DNA of 64,000 nucleotides, taken from Streptomyces luteolus. GTDB lineage: Bacteria; Actinomycetota; Actinomycetes; Streptomycetales; Streptomycetaceae. The notes beneath the pieces were generated by a model, which was given only the letters and a program-made list of their open reading frames with translations, ran no database searches and was not told where the DNA came from. Where the stretch lies: the NCBI RefSeq assembly GCF_029968015.1, contig NZ_JASCIS010000011.1:124001-188000 (forward strand), read 5' to 3'. This document shows positions 62,494 through 64,000 of this stretch, piece by piece (position 1 is the stretch's first letter; each line of letters starts with the position of its first letter). The translations under genes and the position numbers were made by a program.

Positions 62494-62898
62494 TCAGCGT
62501 GCGTCGCAGGAGACCAGCTCGGCCGCGGTGGCCCGCTCGGTCGTACGCAGCGTGACGACCTCGTTGACGAGCTCCTCGCGCTGCTCGAAGGCGATGTCCT
62601 TGCGGCCGACCTCGGCGCCGGACTCGGCGAGGGCGCGCAGCGTGCACGTCCCGGAGACGTCGGCGCCCTTGCGGATCTCCAGGTGGACGTCGACGGCCTG
62701 CGCGGAGGCCACCTTGAACTTGATGAGCTCGCCGCTGAAGGCGCTCTTGCCGGAGATGTAGTCGTAGCCGATCCAGCTGACGACGCCGAGCAGCAGGACG
62801 CCGAGCACCGAGCCGACGATCTTCAGCTTGCGGTCGGCGCGGGCGTCCGCGGAGCGACCGTACCGGCCCTCGGGGAGCTGTTCGCGGACCGCGTTCAT
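62494..62898 (-). CDS. DUF4307 single-pass membrane protein
   Basis: This is a 134-residue protein with a charged N-terminus, one transmembrane helix (KIVGSVLGVLLLGVVSWIGYDY, about 27-50 in two parts) and an extracytoplasmic domain with two cysteines (CTLRAL, SCDAR). It matches actinobacterial DUF4307 proteins, which are often found beside mca. The start at 62898 has GAGAGG upstream. It is divergent from mca, and both promoters lie in 62899-63041. Confidence 0.88.
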   Translation of the reverse strand: MNAVREQLPEGRYGRSADARADRKLKIVGSVLGVLLLGVVSWIGYDYISGKSAFSGELIKFKVASAQAVDVHLEIRKGADVSGTCTLRALAESGAEVGRKDIAFEQREELVNEVVTLRTTERATAAELVSCDAR

Positions 62899-63041
62899 GG
62901 ATCGGCCTCTCAAGACGGCGTCGGGTCGGGGGGCCGGGAATTATCGGGCCCCTGTTTCGGTCACTATAGAAGCCCCCCGAAGCACCCGAGGACCGAGGGC
63001 CGCCCCCTGACCGAGGGCGCCATACACATGAGGATCGAGTC

Positions 63042-63923
63042 TTGACTGAGCAGCTGCGACTGATGGCGGTTCACGCGCACCCCGACGACGAGTCGAGCAA
63101 AGGCGCGGCCACCATGGCCAAGTACGTGTCCGAGGGGGTGGACGTGCTCGTGGTGACCTGCACGGGCGGTGAGCGGGGCTCCATCCTCAACCCGAAGCTC
63201 CAGGGCGACCAGTTCATCGAGGAGAACATCCACGAGGTCCGCCGCAAGGAGATGGACGAGGCGCGCGAGATCCTCGGCGTCAAGCAGTGGTGGCTTGGCT
63301 TCGTGGACTCCGGGCTGCCGGAGGGCGACCCGCTGCCGCCCCTGCCGGAGGGCTGCTTCGCACTTGAGGACGTGGACAAGGCGGCCGGAGAGCTGGTCAA
63401 GCAGATCCGCTCGTTCCGCCCGCAGGTGATCACCACGTACGACGAGAACGGCGGCTATCCGCACCCCGACCACATCATGACCCACAAGATCTCGATGGTG
63501 GCGTTCGAGGGAGCGGCGGACGCGGAGAAGTTCCCAGAGTCCGAGTTCGGGCCGGTCTTCGCGCCGCAGAAGCTGTACTACAACCAGGGCTTCAACCGCC
63601 CGCGCACGGAAGCGCTGCACGAGGCGCTGCTCGCCCGCGGTCTGGAGTCGCCGTACGGGGACTGGCTGAAGCGCTGGGACGAGTTCGAGCGGGTGGAGCG
63701 CACGCTGACCACGCACGTTCCGTGCGCGGACTTCTTCGAGATCCGTGACAAGGCGCTGATCGCGCACGCCACGCAGATCGACCCCGAGGGCGGCTGGTTC
63801 CGCGTTCCGATGGAGCTCCAGAAGGAGGTCTGGCCGACGGAGGAGTACGAGCTGGCGAAGTCGCTCGTCGATACTTCCCTCCCCGAGGACGACCTCTTCG
63901 CGGGCATCCGGGACAATGCCTGA
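63042..63923 (+). CDS. mca: Mycothiol S-conjugate amidase
   Basis: This is a 293-residue zinc amidase that cleaves mycothiol S-conjugates to a mercapturic acid and GlcN-inositol, detoxifying electrophiles and some antibiotics. The metal-binding motifs VHAHPDDESSKG (residues about 10-21) and GGYPHPDHIM are intact, and TCTGGERGSILNP is typical. The start is an unusual TTG at 63042, chosen because AGGA lies 10 bases before it and the protein begins in the family-typical way. Mycothiol use confirms an actinobacterium. Confidence 0.95.
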   Translation: MTEQLRLMAVHAHPDDESSKGAATMAKYVSEGVDVLVVTCTGGERGSILNPKLQGDQFIEENIHEVRRKEMDEAREILGVKQWWLGFVDSGLPEGDPLPPLPEGCFALEDVDKAAGELVKQIRSFRPQVITTYDENGGYPHPDHIMTHKISMVAFEGAADAEKFPESEFGPVFAPQKLYYNQGFNRPRTEALHEALLARGLESPYGDWLKRWDEFERVERTLTTHVPCADFFEIRDKALIAHATQIDPEGGWFRVPMELQKEVWPTEEYELAKSLVDTSLPEDDLFAGIRDNA

Positions 63924-63924
63924 C

Positions 63925-64000
63925 ATGAGCGCAAGCGCAGCAGCCAATCTGGCCATGACGCACCTCGTCCCGCTGGCCAAGGAGATCGACGAGGACAAGG
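63925..64000 (+). CDS. Gene start downstream of mca, truncated by window end
   Basis: An ATG two bases after the mca stop opens a frame that reads MSASAAANLAMTHLVPLAKE and continues to the window end (25 codons visible). The tight spacing suggests co-transcription with mca. Too little is visible to name it. Confidence 0.5.
   Translation, partial: MSASAAANLAMTHLVPLAKEIDEDK

Overview
The window is high-GC actinobacterial DNA, almost certainly from a Streptomyces chromosome. Third codon positions are nearly always G or C, GTG and TTG starts occur, and many genes overlap by ATGA. A DasR-type chitinase operator, a SigB/F-type sigma factor, mycothiol amidase (Mca) and Streptomyces-style dispersed palindromes are also present. 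No rRNA, tRNA, CRISPR array or replication origin was seen.

Positions 1-26.9 kb look like ordinary chromosome. They hold a GH18 chitinase with a dre operator, an Nramp-like transporter, a secreted M14 carboxypeptidase, and a D-amino-acid/acylated-amine catabolic locus. That locus comprises a GntP permease, RidA, an IclR regulator, a PfkB kinase, a type III PLP deaminase/aldolase and an N-acyl-D-amino-acid deacylase. They are followed by an aminotransferase, GTP-dependent PEP carboxykinase, hemolysin III and a TetR regulator. After a 1.1-kb repeat-rich non-coding stretch comes a six-gene, translationally coupled lipid-modification operon (flavin oxidoreductase, DUF1365, two cyclopropane-synthase-type methyltransferases, DUF1295, hydrolase). 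A DUF2267 protein and a stress-type sigma factor close this section.

Positions about 27.0-56.3 kb are a biosynthetic gene cluster that looks acquired. Salicylate synthase and a salicylate-type AMP ligase (plus strand) make and load the starter. Two divergent giant NRPS proteins (minus strand) carry ArCP, then Cy-A(E-like)-PCP, Cy-A-PCP, Cy-A-PCP, and Cy-A(MT)-PCP-TE. All four A domains carry a cysteine-like pocket (DLYNLSLIW twice, DLWNLSLIW twice). With a thiazolinyl imide reductase this predicts a pyochelin-like chain extended to four cysteine-derived rings. A saccharopine-dehydrogenase-like protein, a type II thioesterase, a SAM methyltransferase, a flavin halogenase, a B12-type radical SAM enzyme and a VOC protein accompany it. 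No transporter or regulator gene lies in the cluster.

The cluster sits inside a DUF255/YyaL gene. A 55-bp fragment of that gene, joined to an IS5-type transposase remnant, lies at the left edge (26981-27122). At the right edge is a yyaL whose first 50 codons have much lower GC3 than the rest, and which is interrupted by a 21-bp in-frame insertion carrying a stop codon.

From 58.4 kb ordinary chromosome resumes: an NB-ARC/TPR protein, greA, a DUF4307 membrane protein, mca, and the start of another gene.
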